Source: CAYJPV01 sp964372095 (GTDB taxonomy: Bacteria > Acidobacteriota > Vicinamibacteria > Vicinamibacterales > JAKQTR01). Taken from it: a stretch of DNA of 64,000 bases. The notes beneath the pieces are model-generated. The model did no database searches and had not been told where the DNA came from. It saw only the letters and a list, made by a program, of their open reading frames with translations. How positions within the stretch are numbered: the stretch's first letter is position 1; every line of letters starts with the position of its first letter. Positions 18,768-28,241 of the stretch are shown here, in pieces. Made by a program: the position numbers and the translations under genes. The stretch spans positions 310,001-374,000 of the forward strand of contig CAYJPV010000001.1 of NCBI GenBank assembly GCA_964372095.1. The letters are read 5' to 3'.

Positions 18768-19174
18768 CACGCGCCCGTTTCGAACAACTGGTTGCCGATG
18801 CCATCCAGACGATTCCAGAGCAGTTTCGCGCCCACATGCGGAATGTCGCCGTCGTGGTCGAGGACGAACCTGACGACGAGTTGCTGGACGAGATGGGCAT
18901 CGAGCCGCCCGACACGCTCCTGGGTCTCTACCAGGGCACGCCCCTGACCGAGCGGTCCTGGGACCACGGCAACACCCTTCCGGATCGGGTCGTGCTCTAC
19001 CAGTTTCCGATCGAAGACGCCAGCGAGGACGACGACGACGACGTCGTCGTGGCGATCGGGGAGACGCTGATCCACGAGGTGGGCCATTATTTCGGCCTGT
19101 CTGAAGAAGAACTCGAAGCCATCGAGGAGCAGTACTGGCGAGCCAACCGGCCGGACGGGAACGACGGCCCATGA
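18764..19174 (+). CDS. zincin-like metallopeptidase family protein
   Basis: The product has 136 residues. The ATG at 18764 overlaps the nth stop (ATGA); longer reading of the same frame is nth shadow. The single domain carries the zinc-binding HEVGHYFGLSEEE motif (HExxH with a downstream acidic residue) near residue 108. An LLGLYQGTPLTER segment typical of the small possible-zinc-metallopeptidase family (Zincin_1) is also present. An acidic stretch of Asp residues precedes the motif. It is predicted cytosolic. Substrate is unknown. It overlaps the rsmA start by 4 bases. Confidence 0.88.
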   Translation: MTRARFEQLVADAIQTIPEQFRAHMRNVAVVVEDEPDDELLDEMGIEPPDTLLGLYQGTPLTERSWDHGNTLPDRVVLYQFPIEDASEDDDDDVVVAIGETLIHEVGHYFGLSEEELEAIEEQYWRANRPDGNDGP

Positions 19175-19989
19175 GGGCCCGCAAGCGGTTTGGTCAGCAC
19201 TTCCTGCTGCCGGAGTGGGCGGAGCGCCTCGTGGCCGCTCTTGCACCGCAGCCTGACGAGACGTTCCTGGAAATCGGACCCGGGCGAGGCGCGCTCACCA
19301 TGCCGCTGGCCCGTCGCGTGCGTCGGGTGGTCGCCCTTGAAATCGACCGTGATCTGGTCGAATGGCTGGGACCGCGGCTGCCGGCCAATACGACCCTCGT
19401 GGAGGGAGACGTCCTGCACGCGCCGCTGACGTCCCTGCTGCCGGAGGGCGTGGCGCCGGCTGACGTGCGGGTCGTCGGCAATCTGCCGTACAACATCTCG
19501 ACTCCCATCCTGTTCAGGCTGCTCGAACTGCACCGGGACACGCACGCGTTTCGAGACGCGACGATCATGCTGCAGCGGGAAGTGGCAGACCGGATCGCGG
19601 CCCGGCCGGGTTCGAAGGCTTACGGGGTGTTGTCGATTGCGGTCCAGCTCGAAGCCGACGTCACGGGACTGCTGTCGCTCCCGCCGGGCGCGTTCCGCCC
19701 GGCGCCGGAGGTGCACTCGTCGGTGGTCCGCCTGACGTTTCGCCCGCCGGCGGCGGACCTGGCGAATCGTCAGGTGTTCGACGGCATGGTCCGCGCAGTG
19801 TTCACGCACCGCCGGAAGACGCTGGCTAACGCCCTGAAGGGGCCGGCGCATGCCCTGGGAATGGAACCGGGGGACGTGCTCCGTGCCGCGGGAGTCGCCC
19901 CAGGACGTCGGCCGGAGACACTGAGTCTGCCGGAACTGGCGGCGATCGCGAACCATCTCGCCGCTGGCGGTTCACCTTCTGTGGTATAG
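19171..19989 (+). CDS. rsmA: 16S rRNA (adenine(1518)-N(6)/adenine(1519)-N(6))-dimethyltransferase
   Basis: The product has 272 residues (KsgA) and dimethylates the two adenines of the helix-45 loop in 16S rRNA. The N-terminus RKRFGQHFLLPEWAERLV is the family signature. It is followed by the SAM site FLEIGPGRGALTMPLA and the catalytic NLPYNIS motif. The C-terminal helical domain ends FTHRRKTLANALKG and RPETLSLPELAAIAN. The start overlaps the zincin stop (ATGA). The stop TAG lies inside an extended -10 sequence that may start the rnj leader. Confidence 0.96.
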   Translation: MRARKRFGQHFLLPEWAERLVAALAPQPDETFLEIGPGRGALTMPLARRVRRVVALEIDRDLVEWLGPRLPANTTLVEGDVLHAPLTSLLPEGVAPADVRVVGNLPYNISTPILFRLLELHRDTHAFRDATIMLQREVADRIAARPGSKAYGVLSIAVQLEADVTGLLSLPPGAFRPAPEVHSSVVRLTFRPPAADLANRQVFDGMVRAVFTHRRKTLANALKGPAHALGMEPGDVLRAAGVAPGRRPETLSLPELAAIANHLAAGGSPSVV

Positions 19990-20219
19990 TTCGCCAGGTA
20001 CCACGACGCCGGAACCAGCCTGTTTTCTAGACTTCCCAGCGGTCTGACGGGCCCGGTCAGGCGAGCCGCACGTGCCCCCTGCGGGACACGGCGCGGGTGT
20101 GTTGCGCGTGTGGCGCAGCTATCCGGGGCTCGTTTGTCCACGACTTCGGGTTTGACAGAAGCTGGGCGTCTGCGCAAGCCACGCCCGCCAGTTGACGAGC
20201 CCCGAACGCGAGGAACAGC
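19982..20219 (+). promoter_or_regulatory. candidate promoter and structured 5' leader of RNase J
   Basis: TGGTATAGT (19982-19990) is an extended -10 with no clear -35. It would give a leader of about 220 bases before the rnj ATG. The leader contains a short hairpin (CTGAC, loop GGGCCCG, GTCAG near 20045-20061). A 10-bp perfect long-range pairing (20124-20133 with 20195-20204) encloses about 60 bases and ends just before the ribosome site GAGGAA. No known RNA family was recognised. Confidence 0.45.
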
Positions 20220-21917
20220 ATGACCGACACGTCGGTTGGAGCACCGTCCGCTCTGCCCCGGCTTGAAGTCGTCCCGCTCGGCGGTCTCGGCGAGTTCGGG
20301 CTCAACATGATGGCCGTCTCGTGGGACGACACGCTCGTCATCATCGATGCCGGCTCGATGTTCCCGGAACCCGAGTTGCTCGGGGTGGACCTCATCATCC
20401 CCGACATGTCGTACCTGCAGCAGGTCCAGGCGAAACACACCGCGGTGGTGCTGACCCACGGTCACGAAGACCACATCGGCGCGGTGCCCCACGTGATGCG
20501 GCACGTCACGGGCCCGGTCTTCGGCACGCCCCTGACCCTTGCGCTGCTCGAATCGAAGCTCTCCGAACACAACGTCAATGTCGATGGCCGCCTCACGGTG
20601 GTCCGTCCCCGGGATCGCGTCACGATCGGCGCCTTCACGATCGAGTTCCTCCGCGTGACCCACAGCATGCCGGACTGCATGGCCGTGGCCATCCACACGC
20701 CGGTTGGCACGCTCGTCTACACGGGCGATTTCAAGATCGACCAGACGCCCATCGACGGCGAGCCGTTCGACTTCCACCGGTTCGCCGAACTGGGCGCGGA
20801 AGGCGTGCTCGCGCTCTTCGCGGACAGCACGAACATCGAACGGCCGGGCGTGACCGGCTCGGAGCTGGACGTCATCGAAGCGTTCGAGGAGATCTTCGCG
20901 AGTACCCGCGGCAAGATCATCACGGCATCCTTTGCGACGAGCCTCTACCGGGTGCAGGTCCTAGTCAACCTGGCCGTGCAGTTCCGCCGGCGGGTGGCGT
21001 TTGTCGGGCGAGGCATGGTCGAGACGTCCCAGATCGCGCAGCGTCTCGGGTACCTGAAGGTGCCGGCTGATCTCATGGTCCGCGAGTCCGACGTGAAGAA
21101 CCTCCCGCCCGAGCAGGTGCTCTGCCTGGTGACCGGCAGCCAGGGCGAACCGATGTCGGCCTTGTCGCGCATCGCGATCGACGAACATCGGCACATCGGC
21201 CTGATGCCTGACGACACCGTGGTGTTCTCGTCCCGTGAGATCCCGGGCAACGAACGCGCCATCGATCGGGTCATCAACCACATCGCCCGGCGCGGCGCGG
21301 AGGTCATCAACGAGCACATCAAACACGTGCACGTCTCCGGCCACGGCAGTGCGGAAGAGCTGAAGACCATGCTGTCGCTCGTCAAGCCCCGGTGTTTCGT
21401 GCCCATCCACGGCACGTTCCGCCAGCGTTCGCGTCACGCCCGGGTGGCCGAGCGGCTGACGCGCAACATGCCGGTCCGCGTGAACGTCCTGATGGCCGAG
21501 AACGGCGACCGCGTGGAGTTCGACCGCGACGGCGGCCGCATCGCCGGGCGCGTGCATGCCGGGCGCGTGTTGATCGATGGCGCGTCATCGACGGGCCTGG
21601 GCGACGAAGTCCTGCGCGACCGGCGGCACCTGGCCGAAGACGGGCTGGTCGTACCGGTGGTGGCCATCAACAAGCAGACCGGACACGTCGAGGGTGTCCC
21701 GGACCTGATCACGCGGGGGCTCGCCATCGAGCAGGGGGCCGACAGCCCGCTGCACGATGCCAGCCGCCTGATTTCGGAGATCCTGGCGTCCGCCAGCGTT
21801 GAAGAGCGCACGGACTACGGGATCATCCGCGACCGGATCGGCGTGGAACTGCGCCGGTTCTTCCGCAAGCGCCTCGGCCAGCGGCCGCTGGTGCTGCCAG
21901 TCATCATGGAGATCTGA
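20220..21917 (+). CDS. rnj: ribonuclease J
   Basis: The product has 565 residues. It is a metallo-beta-lactamase/beta-CASP RNase with endonuclease and 5'-3' exonuclease activity. The metal site LTHGHEDHIGAVPHV is near residue 80, YTGDFKIDQTP carries the next ligand, and FADSTNIERPG follows. The beta-CASP region carries VTGSQGEPMSAL and HVSGHGSAEELKTML, and the RNase J C-terminal domain ends the protein. It replaces RNase E-type 5'-end-dependent decay in many bacteria. The preceding 230-base non-coding leader suggests post-transcriptional control. FtsK starts 3 bases after the stop. Confidence 0.95.
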   Translation: MTDTSVGAPSALPRLEVVPLGGLGEFGLNMMAVSWDDTLVIIDAGSMFPEPELLGVDLIIPDMSYLQQVQAKHTAVVLTHGHEDHIGAVPHVMRHVTGPVFGTPLTLALLESKLSEHNVNVDGRLTVVRPRDRVTIGAFTIEFLRVTHSMPDCMAVAIHTPVGTLVYTGDFKIDQTPIDGEPFDFHRFAELGAEGVLALFADSTNIERPGVTGSELDVIEAFEEIFASTRGKIITASFATSLYRVQVLVNLAVQFRRRVAFVGRGMVETSQIAQRLGYLKVPADLMVRESDVKNLPPEQVLCLVTGSQGEPMSALSRIAIDEHRHIGLMPDDTVVFSSREIPGNERAIDRVINHIARRGAEVINEHIKHVHVSGHGSAEELKTMLSLVKPRCFVPIHGTFRQRSRHARVAERLTRNMPVRVNVLMAENGDRVEFDRDGGRIAGRVHAGRVLIDGASSTGLGDEVLRDRRHLAEDGLVVPVVAINKQTGHVEGVPDLITRGLAIEQGADSPLHDASRLISEILASASVEERTDYGIIRDRIGVELRRFFRKRLGQRPLVLPVIMEI

Positions 21918-21920
21918 CTC

Positions 21921-24281
21921 GTGCAACGCAGTGCCTCCACACTGTCCCGGCGCGTGAGCGAAGTGACAGGTGTTTTGCTGTTTGCCGCGGGCCTCATCTG
22001 GCTCGTCTCCCTCGCCACGTACGCGCCCGGCGATCCGGTGTGGTTCCTGAGCACGCGGACGACGGGACCGGTGGCCAACCTCGTTGGCCGCGTCGGCGCG
22101 TTTCTCTCCGAGGTCTCGTTCCAGATCGTCGGTTATGCCGGATACCTGATCCCCTTGCTGGCGGTGGTGGCCGGCTGGTACTCCTTCTGGTGCAAGCCTA
22201 TCGACGCGGTCTATACGAAACTCGTCGGCGTCGTCCTGCTGTTCGGCTGCGCGACGGCGTTTCTCGGGCTGGTCATCCCCGCAGCATCCGAGTCGGGGCG
22301 GGCCTTCGAACCGGGCGGGTGGCTGGGCGACCAGCTCGCTGGTGCCCTGGCCGCGTCCTTCAATCGCGGCGGGTCGATCATCGTCATCATGACGCTGCTC
22401 TTCCTGAGCGTCGTCCTCACGACCCAGGCGTCGCTCGGGCGCCTCTTCTCGTCGACGGCCGCGTGGTTCCGGAACCGGGCCGCGGCACTCGTCAGCACCG
22501 TCGCCTCGTGGCGCGAGGAGCGGCGCCGCAACCGCCAGCGCCGGGAGATTCTGGAGAAACACGCCAAGAAACACGCCGGCACGGCAGAGGCCGCGCCGCC
22601 GGCCAAGGATACCGAACCTGCCCCGGCCCCGTCCCGGCCACGTGTTCGAGAGGGCCAGGACGCCGCGCCCTTGCCCGCGCAGCCGGCCGCCGACAAGGCC
22701 CAGCCAGCCCGCGCCGGGTGGCTGGGCGGACGTAAAGAGCCGGTGATTCGCGTGGCCGCGCCGACGCCGCAGGCCGCCACCGTGGCGCGGGTCGACGCAC
22801 CGGGCCAGGCCCCGGCCGTCCGCAAGCGGGGCGGGTATACCCTGCCTCCCCCGTCACTGCTCGACGCCCCCCGTTCGGAGCGCAAGATCGATGAGCGCGA
22901 ACTGATGGAGTCGGCGCGCCTGCTCGAATCCAAGTGCCACGAATTCGCGGTGGCCGGCTCGGTGGTCCAGATTCACCCCGGCCCGGTCGTTACGACGTTC
23001 GAGTTCAAGCCCGATGCCGGCGTGAAGTACAGCAAGATTGCGGGACTGGCAGACGATCTGTCGCTGGCGATGCGAGCCGAGTCGGTCCTGATCGAACGAA
23101 CGCCGGGCAAGTCGACGGTCGGCATCCAGATTCCGAACCAGTTCCGCGAGACGATTTCCCTGCGAGACCTGCTCGAGTCCGATGCGTACCAGCGCAGCAC
23201 CTCCAAACTGACCCTCGCGCTGGGCAAGACGATCCATGGCGAACCCTTCATGGGGGACCTCGCGACGATGCCCCACCTGCTGATCGCCGGTGCCACGGGT
23301 ACGGGCAAGTCGGTGGCGTTGAACACCATCCTCACGAGCATCCTCTTCCGCTCGACGCCCGACGACGTCCGGCTGATCATGATCGACCCGAAGCGCCTGG
23401 AACTCGGCATGTACGAGGAGATTCCTCACCTGCTGACACCCGTCGTGGTCGATCCGAAACAGGCGGCCAATGCCCTGGGCTGGGCCGTGCGCGAGATGGA
23501 AGAGCGGTACAAGACCCTCGCGGCGGAAGGGGTCCGGAACATCGACCAGTACAACCGGAACGTGCGCAACGCCGAACTCGACAAGAAGGCGCCCCGCGAA
23601 GGTGAACCGCCCAAGCCCCTGCCCTACATCGTGGTCGTCATCGACGAACTCGCCGACCTCATGATGGTCGCGAGCAACGACGTCGAGGTGTCGATCGTCC
23701 GCCTCGCGCAGATGGCGCGGGCGGTGGGCATCCACCTCCTCCTCGCCACGCAGCGGCCGTCGGTGGACGTCATCACCGGGTTGATCAAGGCCAATCTGCC
23801 CGCCCGCATCTCGTTCCGGGTGTCGTCGAAAGTCGACTCGCGCACCATTCTCGACGGCAACGGCGCCGAACAACTGCTCGGCAGAGGCGACATGCTCTTC
23901 CTGCCGCCGGCCTCCGCGCGCCTCATTCGCCTGCACGGCGCCTACGTGTCGGAGCAGGAAACCGCCAGGCTCGCCACGTTCCTGAAGAAGCAGGGCAAGC
24001 CGGTGTACGACGAGACCATCACCGCCGAAGACAAACCGCAGGAGGCGCTCGAGTTCGACAAAGACGACCTGTACGACGAGGCCGCCCGGCTGGTGGTCTC
24101 GACGGGACAGGCCTCGATCTCGTATCTGCAGCGCCGGTTGCGCGTGGGGTTCAGCCGCGCGGCCCGGCTGGTAGACATGATGGAGGCGGAGGGCCTGGTG
24201 TCGCCGGCCATGGGCGGCAAACCCCGTGAGGTCCTCGTCGACAAACACTACTTCGATGACGTGGATTCGCAGCTGCGCTGA
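21921..24281 (+). CDS. ftsK: DNA translocase FtsK
   Basis: The product has 786 residues and starts at a GTG 3 bases after rnj. Four transmembrane helices lie in about the first 180 residues (GVLLFAAGLIWLVSLATY and others). A charged Pro/Ala-rich linker runs to about 310. The motor has Walker A GATGTGKSVALN, Walker B YIVVVIDELADLMM and LLLATQRPSVDVITGLIKAN. The C-terminal winged-helix gamma domain (SISYLQRRLRVGFSRAARLVDMME) reads KOPS-type polar sequences. FtsK pumps chromosome termini across the division septum and activates XerCD. The linker is short compared with E. coli. Confidence 0.96.
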   Translation: MQRSASTLSRRVSEVTGVLLFAAGLIWLVSLATYAPGDPVWFLSTRTTGPVANLVGRVGAFLSEVSFQIVGYAGYLIPLLAVVAGWYSFWCKPIDAVYTKLVGVVLLFGCATAFLGLVIPAASESGRAFEPGGWLGDQLAGALAASFNRGGSIIVIMTLLFLSVVLTTQASLGRLFSSTAAWFRNRAAALVSTVASWREERRRNRQRREILEKHAKKHAGTAEAAPPAKDTEPAPAPSRPRVREGQDAAPLPAQPAADKAQPARAGWLGGRKEPVIRVAAPTPQAATVARVDAPGQAPAVRKRGGYTLPPPSLLDAPRSERKIDERELMESARLLESKCHEFAVAGSVVQIHPGPVVTTFEFKPDAGVKYSKIAGLADDLSLAMRAESVLIERTPGKSTVGIQIPNQFRETISLRDLLESDAYQRSTSKLTLALGKTIHGEPFMGDLATMPHLLIAGATGTGKSVALNTILTSILFRSTPDDVRLIMIDPKRLELGMYEEIPHLLTPVVVDPKQAANALGWAVREMEERYKTLAAEGVRNIDQYNRNVRNAELDKKAPREGEPPKPLPYIVVVIDELADLMMVASNDVEVSIVRLAQMARAVGIHLLLATQRPSVDVITGLIKANLPARISFRVSSKVDSRTILDGNGAEQLLGRGDMLFLPPASARLIRLHGAYVSEQETARLATFLKKQGKPVYDETITAEDKPQEALEFDKDDLYDEAARLVVSTGQASISYLQRRLRVGFSRAARLVDMMEAEGLVSPAMGGKPREVLVDKHYFDDVDSQLR

Positions 24282-26260
24282 TGTCTGACCGCCTCGCGCT
24301 CCAACCGTCCGGATCGCCGGCCCGCCACGCCGGCCGTGTCTTGCTGGCCGGCTGCGTGCTGGCGATGGTCGTGCTCGCGTGGGCACCGGCCCAGGGTGCC
24401 CCGCCGACCGCGCGTGCGCTGTATGACAAGGCGGTCGCCCTCGATCGGCACGTGCGCGCGGCGATGAGCGGCAAGTCCGGCCGTCCCCCCGGTGTCGCCG
24501 CGTTTCGGGAAGCCATCGCCGCGTACTACCAGGTGGTCTGGAGACACCCCACCAGCGGCTATTGCGACAACGCGCTCTGGCAGGCGTCCCAGCTGGCGGT
24601 CGAAGCGTTCGATCGGTTCGGCCAGGATCAGGATCGCGTCGCGGCGTTGAAACACCTGAACTCGCTGGTCCGCGAGTATCCGGCCAGCGGCTTCGTCCGC
24701 CGGGCCCGTGCCAGCATTCAGCGCCTCGAGCACCTGACGCGGCCGGCCAGCCGCGCATCGGCACAACCGCCGCCCGCCAGGGGCCGTGACGATGCCAGGC
24801 CGATTCCTCCGGCACGTCGGCCCGACGCCGAGCCGGTCACCGTGGAGCGCGTGCAGCGACTTGCGACCGCCGACACGACCACGGTCATCGTTCACCTGGG
24901 CGGCCCCGTGACGTTCCGCGAAGAGGCCCTCGCAAACCCGCCGCGCGTGTTCTTCGATCTCGCCGGGACCAGCCCGTCTGAGGACGTCAAGGACGCCATT
25001 CTCACGTTCGACTCCGGGCTCGTCCGCCAGATCCGCGTGGGCCGGCACCCGAACGACGTGACCCGGATTGTCCTCGATGTCGAGGGGGTGGTGCGGCACC
25101 GCGCGGAGCTGCTGCCCGGTCCCAATCGCCTGGTCATCACCTGCTGGCCGACGCCGCTGCCCGCCACGCCCGTCCCCGGAACAGCCGGGCCTGCCGCACC
25201 AGTGCCGGTCGAGCCCACGCCCGTGTCGGCCGCTCCTTCGCCAGGAACGGCCGGCCCGGCACCGGGCCCAGCACCTCCGGCGCAGGCCCAGCCCCCGGCG
25301 CGTCCGGCCGCCGCCGAACCGACACCCGTCGTGCTCCCGCCCACGACGGCCCAGACGGCATCCGAACCGGCAGCGGGCCCACCGGCGGCGAAACCCGGCG
25401 ACCCGCCGGCACCAATCGCGGGCGCGGCCGCCGCCGATCCGGCCACGCGCCCGGTGGCGCCGTCGAGCAACCTCCAGGGCGGCTATTCCCTGGCACGCCA
25501 GCTCGGCCTCGGCGCCAGCCGCATCGTCATCGACGCGGGGCACGGCGGCCATGACCCGGGCGCGATGGTCGGGTCCCGGACCGAAGCCGCCATCACGCTC
25601 GACATCGCCCTGCGCCTCGAACAACTGCTCAGCAAGCAGCCTGGGCTCGACGTGATCCTGACGCGCCGCACGGACGTATTCATACCGCTGCAGGAACGCA
25701 CGGAGATCGCGAACCGGGAAGGCGCCGACCTGTTCGTATCCATTCACGTGAATGCGAGCGCCAACACCAAGGCGAGAGGCATCGAGACGTACCTGCTCGA
25801 CTTCGCGTCCGACGCGGACGCCGAGCGCGTCGCGGCGCGCGAGAACTCCGCGTCGCTGCTGACCATGAGCCACCTCAACGACCTCGTCAAACGGATCGCC
25901 CTCACGACCAAGGCTGACGAATCGCGCGATCTGGCCGTCCACCTGCAGCGGTCGATGGTTCGGAAACTCAAGCCGCACAATCCGCAACTGCGCGATCTCG
26001 GCGTGAAACGCGCCCCGTTCGTGGTGTTGATTGGCGCGTCGATGCCCAGCGTCCTGGTGGAGGTCGCGTTCCTCACGCACCGGCAGGAAGGCCGGCTGCT
26101 GGCCAACGCCTCGTACCGGGAACGCGTGGCCGAGTCACTCGTCGACGGGATCAAGCGATATCAACAGGCGCTGAAGAAAGCCAGCCCGGTTGTGTTGCGC
26201 CGCACCACGACCCCCTCCGGCAACACGGACGGGCAGACGTCTCGAGACCGGATACAATAG
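24281..26260 (+). CDS. N-acetylmuramoyl-L-alanine amidase with AMIN domain
   Basis: The product has 659 residues. The start overlaps the ftsK stop by one base (TGATG). A Sec-type signal (LAGCVLAMVVLAWAPAQGA) is followed by a helical TPR-like segment. An AMIN domain lies at about residues 185-285 (VFFDLAGTSPSEDVKDAILTF, IRVGRHPNDVTRIVLDVEG) and targets the protein to septal peptidoglycan. A 120-residue Pro/Ala linker comes next. The zinc Amidase_3 domain runs from about 405: IVIDAGHGGHDPG carries His and Glu region ligands, FVSIHVNA the next His, and VLVEVAFLTH the catalytic Glu. It cleaves septal peptide stems during cell separation. Linkage to ftsK supports a division role. Confidence 0.93.
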   Translation: MSDRLALQPSGSPARHAGRVLLAGCVLAMVVLAWAPAQGAPPTARALYDKAVALDRHVRAAMSGKSGRPPGVAAFREAIAAYYQVVWRHPTSGYCDNALWQASQLAVEAFDRFGQDQDRVAALKHLNSLVREYPASGFVRRARASIQRLEHLTRPASRASAQPPPARGRDDARPIPPARRPDAEPVTVERVQRLATADTTTVIVHLGGPVTFREEALANPPRVFFDLAGTSPSEDVKDAILTFDSGLVRQIRVGRHPNDVTRIVLDVEGVVRHRAELLPGPNRLVITCWPTPLPATPVPGTAGPAAPVPVEPTPVSAAPSPGTAGPAPGPAPPAQAQPPARPAAAEPTPVVLPPTTAQTASEPAAGPPAAKPGDPPAPIAGAAAADPATRPVAPSSNLQGGYSLARQLGLGASRIVIDAGHGGHDPGAMVGSRTEAAITLDIALRLEQLLSKQPGLDVILTRRTDVFIPLQERTEIANREGADLFVSIHVNASANTKARGIETYLLDFASDADAERVAARENSASLLTMSHLNDLVKRIALTTKADESRDLAVHLQRSMVRKLKPHNPQLRDLGVKRAPFVVLIGASMPSVLVEVAFLTHRQEGRLLANASYRERVAESLVDGIKRYQQALKKASPVVLRRTTTPSGNTDGQTSRDRIQ

Positions 26261-26303
26261 CGGGAACGCGACGCCGCGCCATACGGAGAATCACAGTCAC
26301 CGG

Positions 26304-26546
26304 ATGCTGTTCCAACCCCAACCTGTCACGCCTCTCATCATCAAGGTCGTCCCGCCGCCGATGCAGGAAGTGTCGGTCGTCGACGTCCTTGTCGATGCGT
26401 TGACCCTGACCGGGCTGCTCGCCGTCGGCGCGATGCTTGTCGGCATCGTGTTTGGAATCCTGTTGATTGTCTTCAAGCGATGGCGGGACAGGGACACCCC
26501 CGGCGGGGAAACCATCGGGACGCGCCTCGATCTGAGTTCCCGCTGA
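26304..26546 (+). CDS. small single-pass membrane protein
   Basis: The product has 80 residues. The ATG at 26304 is the first that gives a compact protein; GGAGA lies 14 bases upstream, so the ribosome site is weak. One membrane helix (LTLTGLLAVGAMLVGIVFGILLIVF) at residues about 34-58 is followed by a basic stop-transfer KRWRDR and a short polar tail. No family was recognised. It follows the amidase by 43 bases and faces pepA across a 3-base gap. It may belong to the division/envelope operon, but no role can be assigned. Confidence 0.65.
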   Translation: MLFQPQPVTPLIIKVVPPPMQEVSVVDVLVDALTLTGLLAVGAMLVGIVFGILLIVFKRWRDRDTPGGETIGTRLDLSSR

Positions 26547-26549
26547 ACC

Positions 26550-28088
26550 TCAGGACCGGGGCTTCGCGGCCCAGGTGTGCGCCTCCAGCGCGAGTTCTGC
26601 CAGCGTTCTGACGCCGACCCCCGTCGGCCCCTTGGGCTGGTGCGGTTGCGCGTCGTCTGCCCAGGCCGTGCCGGCGATGTCCAGGTGGGCCCATGGCAGC
26701 CCCGAGGCGAATTCCTTGACGAACAGCGCGGCGGTGATTGCCCCGCCGGCTCGGCCGCCCACGTTCGCCAGGTCGGCGATCTCGCTGCGCAACTGTTCCT
26801 TGTAGTCGTCAAAGACCGGCATGACCCACGCGCGGTCTCCGGTGCGGGTCGTGACGGCATGCAGCGTGTCGGCCCACGACGGCGGCGCGCCGAAAATCCC
26901 GCTGGTGGTGCGGCCGAGGGCCACGACACAGGCGCCGGTCAGCGTCGCGACATCCACCAGGTGCGTCGCACCGAGATAGGCCGCATACCACAACGCATCA
27001 CCGAGAATCAGCCGCCCCTCGGCGTCCGTATCGAGCACTTCCACGGTGTGGCCGCTCGCGCCCCGGATCACGTCACCCGGCCGGAGGGCCTTGCCATCCG
27101 GCATATTCTCCGCCAGCGGAATGACGCCAATTACCGCGATGTCCGGCTTGAGCGCGGCGATGGCCTTCATCGCGCCAAGAACGGCCGCGCCGCCGGCCAT
27201 GTCGGTCTTCATCCGGTGCATACCCTCGGCGGTCTTGATGGAAATCCCGCCGGTGTCGAACGTGACACCCTTCCCCACCAGACCGAGCACGGGGCCGTCC
27301 GCACGTTTCGCGGGCTCGTATCGCAGGACGATGACCCGGGGCGGCTCGGCGCTGCCGCGGGCGACGCCGAGCAGCAGGCCCATCTTGAGCCCGGCGATCC
27401 TGTCCTCGTCAAGCACGTCCACCTTCAGGCCGACCGCCGCGGCCACCTGTTCCGCCGCCTCGGCGAAGATGCGTGGCGTCATCCGGTTCGCGGGTTCGTT
27501 GGCCAGTGCGCGGGCCACGTTCGTGCAGGAGCCGAGGATGTAGCCTTTGGAGACGGCGCGCTCGAGATCGTCGAGGGCCAGGGGGCCCGACACCGGTGGC
27601 GCCACGATGCGGGGCTCCAGCGCCGGGGGAATGGCCTCGCTGTCGCTCTTGTAGATGCCTGCCGAGAACGCAGCCAGCGTCACGCCTTCGGCCACCGCCT
27701 GGGCTTCCTCCGGTCCGGAGAGCACCCCGGGCAGCACGAACGCCGCCCGCGTCAGGCGTTTCTCGCGCGCCGCCGATGCGCCGGCCGTCGCCCACTTCCT
27801 GATCTGGTTCACGTCGCAGCCGACGATCGGTCCAAGCCCGACCAGCATGACGCGGGCGGGCCGCCACGCCGCCGACGCAGAGGGGGTTACGAACGTCGCG
27901 AAGGCCTTGCCGGAGAACTCCCCCACACGCGCGGCCTGTTCCAGTCGCCCGCCCGCCGCGTCGTCCAGGCCGGTCACGGTGGGCGTGACCTGCTTGTCGG
28001 CGCTCGCGACGACAAGGACATCGACGTCAAGGTCCGAGGGTGGCTGAACCGTCAGCGACAGAGGCGGTGCGGCTTCGTTGAATCGCAT
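26550..28088 (-). CDS. pepA: leucyl aminopeptidase (M17 family)
   Basis: The product has 512 residues. It is a cytosolic hexameric two-metal aminopeptidase releasing N-terminal residues. The C-terminal catalytic domain has VGKGVTFDTGGISIKTAEGM (catalytic Lys and metal Asp) and MHRMKTDMAGGAAVLGAM. The signature VLDTDAEGRLILGDAL follows, whose first Asn is Asp here (NTDAEGRL in most members). The N-terminal macro-like domain spans about 1-170. The ATG at 28088 (MRFNEAAPPLSLTV) was preferred because the upstream frame is repeat-containing spacer. A GAGG is close before it. Confidence 0.95.
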   Translation of the reverse strand: MRFNEAAPPLSLTVQPPSDLDVDVLVVASADKQVTPTVTGLDDAAGGRLEQAARVGEFSGKAFATFVTPSASAAWRPARVMLVGLGPIVGCDVNQIRKWATAGASAAREKRLTRAAFVLPGVLSGPEEAQAVAEGVTLAAFSAGIYKSDSEAIPPALEPRIVAPPVSGPLALDDLERAVSKGYILGSCTNVARALANEPANRMTPRIFAEAAEQVAAAVGLKVDVLDEDRIAGLKMGLLLGVARGSAEPPRVIVLRYEPAKRADGPVLGLVGKGVTFDTGGISIKTAEGMHRMKTDMAGGAAVLGAMKAIAALKPDIAVIGVIPLAENMPDGKALRPGDVIRGASGHTVEVLDTDAEGRLILGDALWYAAYLGATHLVDVATLTGACVVALGRTTSGIFGAPPSWADTLHAVTTRTGDRAWVMPVFDDYKEQLRSEIADLANVGGRAGGAITAALFVKEFASGLPWAHLDIAGTAWADDAQPHQPKGPTGVGVRTLAELALEAHTWAAKPRS

Positions 28089-28144
28089 CGCCTCATTATG
28101 CACGATCGACCGGGCCGGCCGGCCGCAGCTGTGACGCCCGGCTG

Positions 28145-28231
28145 ACGTCCGGCTGAAGCCGGACGCCACAGCGACGAGCGTGGCACGTGCAGCGGACGGC
28201 TGCCCGTGGGGGCTGGCTTCAGCCAGCCCCC
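28145..28231. repeat. two palindromic repeat units (REP-like) upstream of pepA
   Basis: GTCCGGCTGAAGCCGGAC (28147-28164) and the 24-base palindrome 28208-28231 (arms GGGGGCTGGCT and AGCCAGCCCCC) both carry a central GGCTNNAGCC core. The 25 bases 28145-28169 recur exactly, in reverse complement, at 63091-63115. The 153-base gap between pepA and the bactofilin-like gene holds nothing else visible. Confidence 0.8.
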
Positions 28232-28241
28232 AATCATCAGT

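Noticed and set aside
19990..20219. Known non-coding RNA (6S, tmRNA, SRP or RNase P RNA)
   Set aside because: None of the conserved motifs of these RNAs could be seen; it is reported only as a candidate leader.
24248..26080. Long minus-strand open frame opposite the amidase (610 codons)
   Set aside because: It lies opposite conserved AMIN and Amidase_3 domains; its content is Arg/Gly/Ala-rich shadow sequence.
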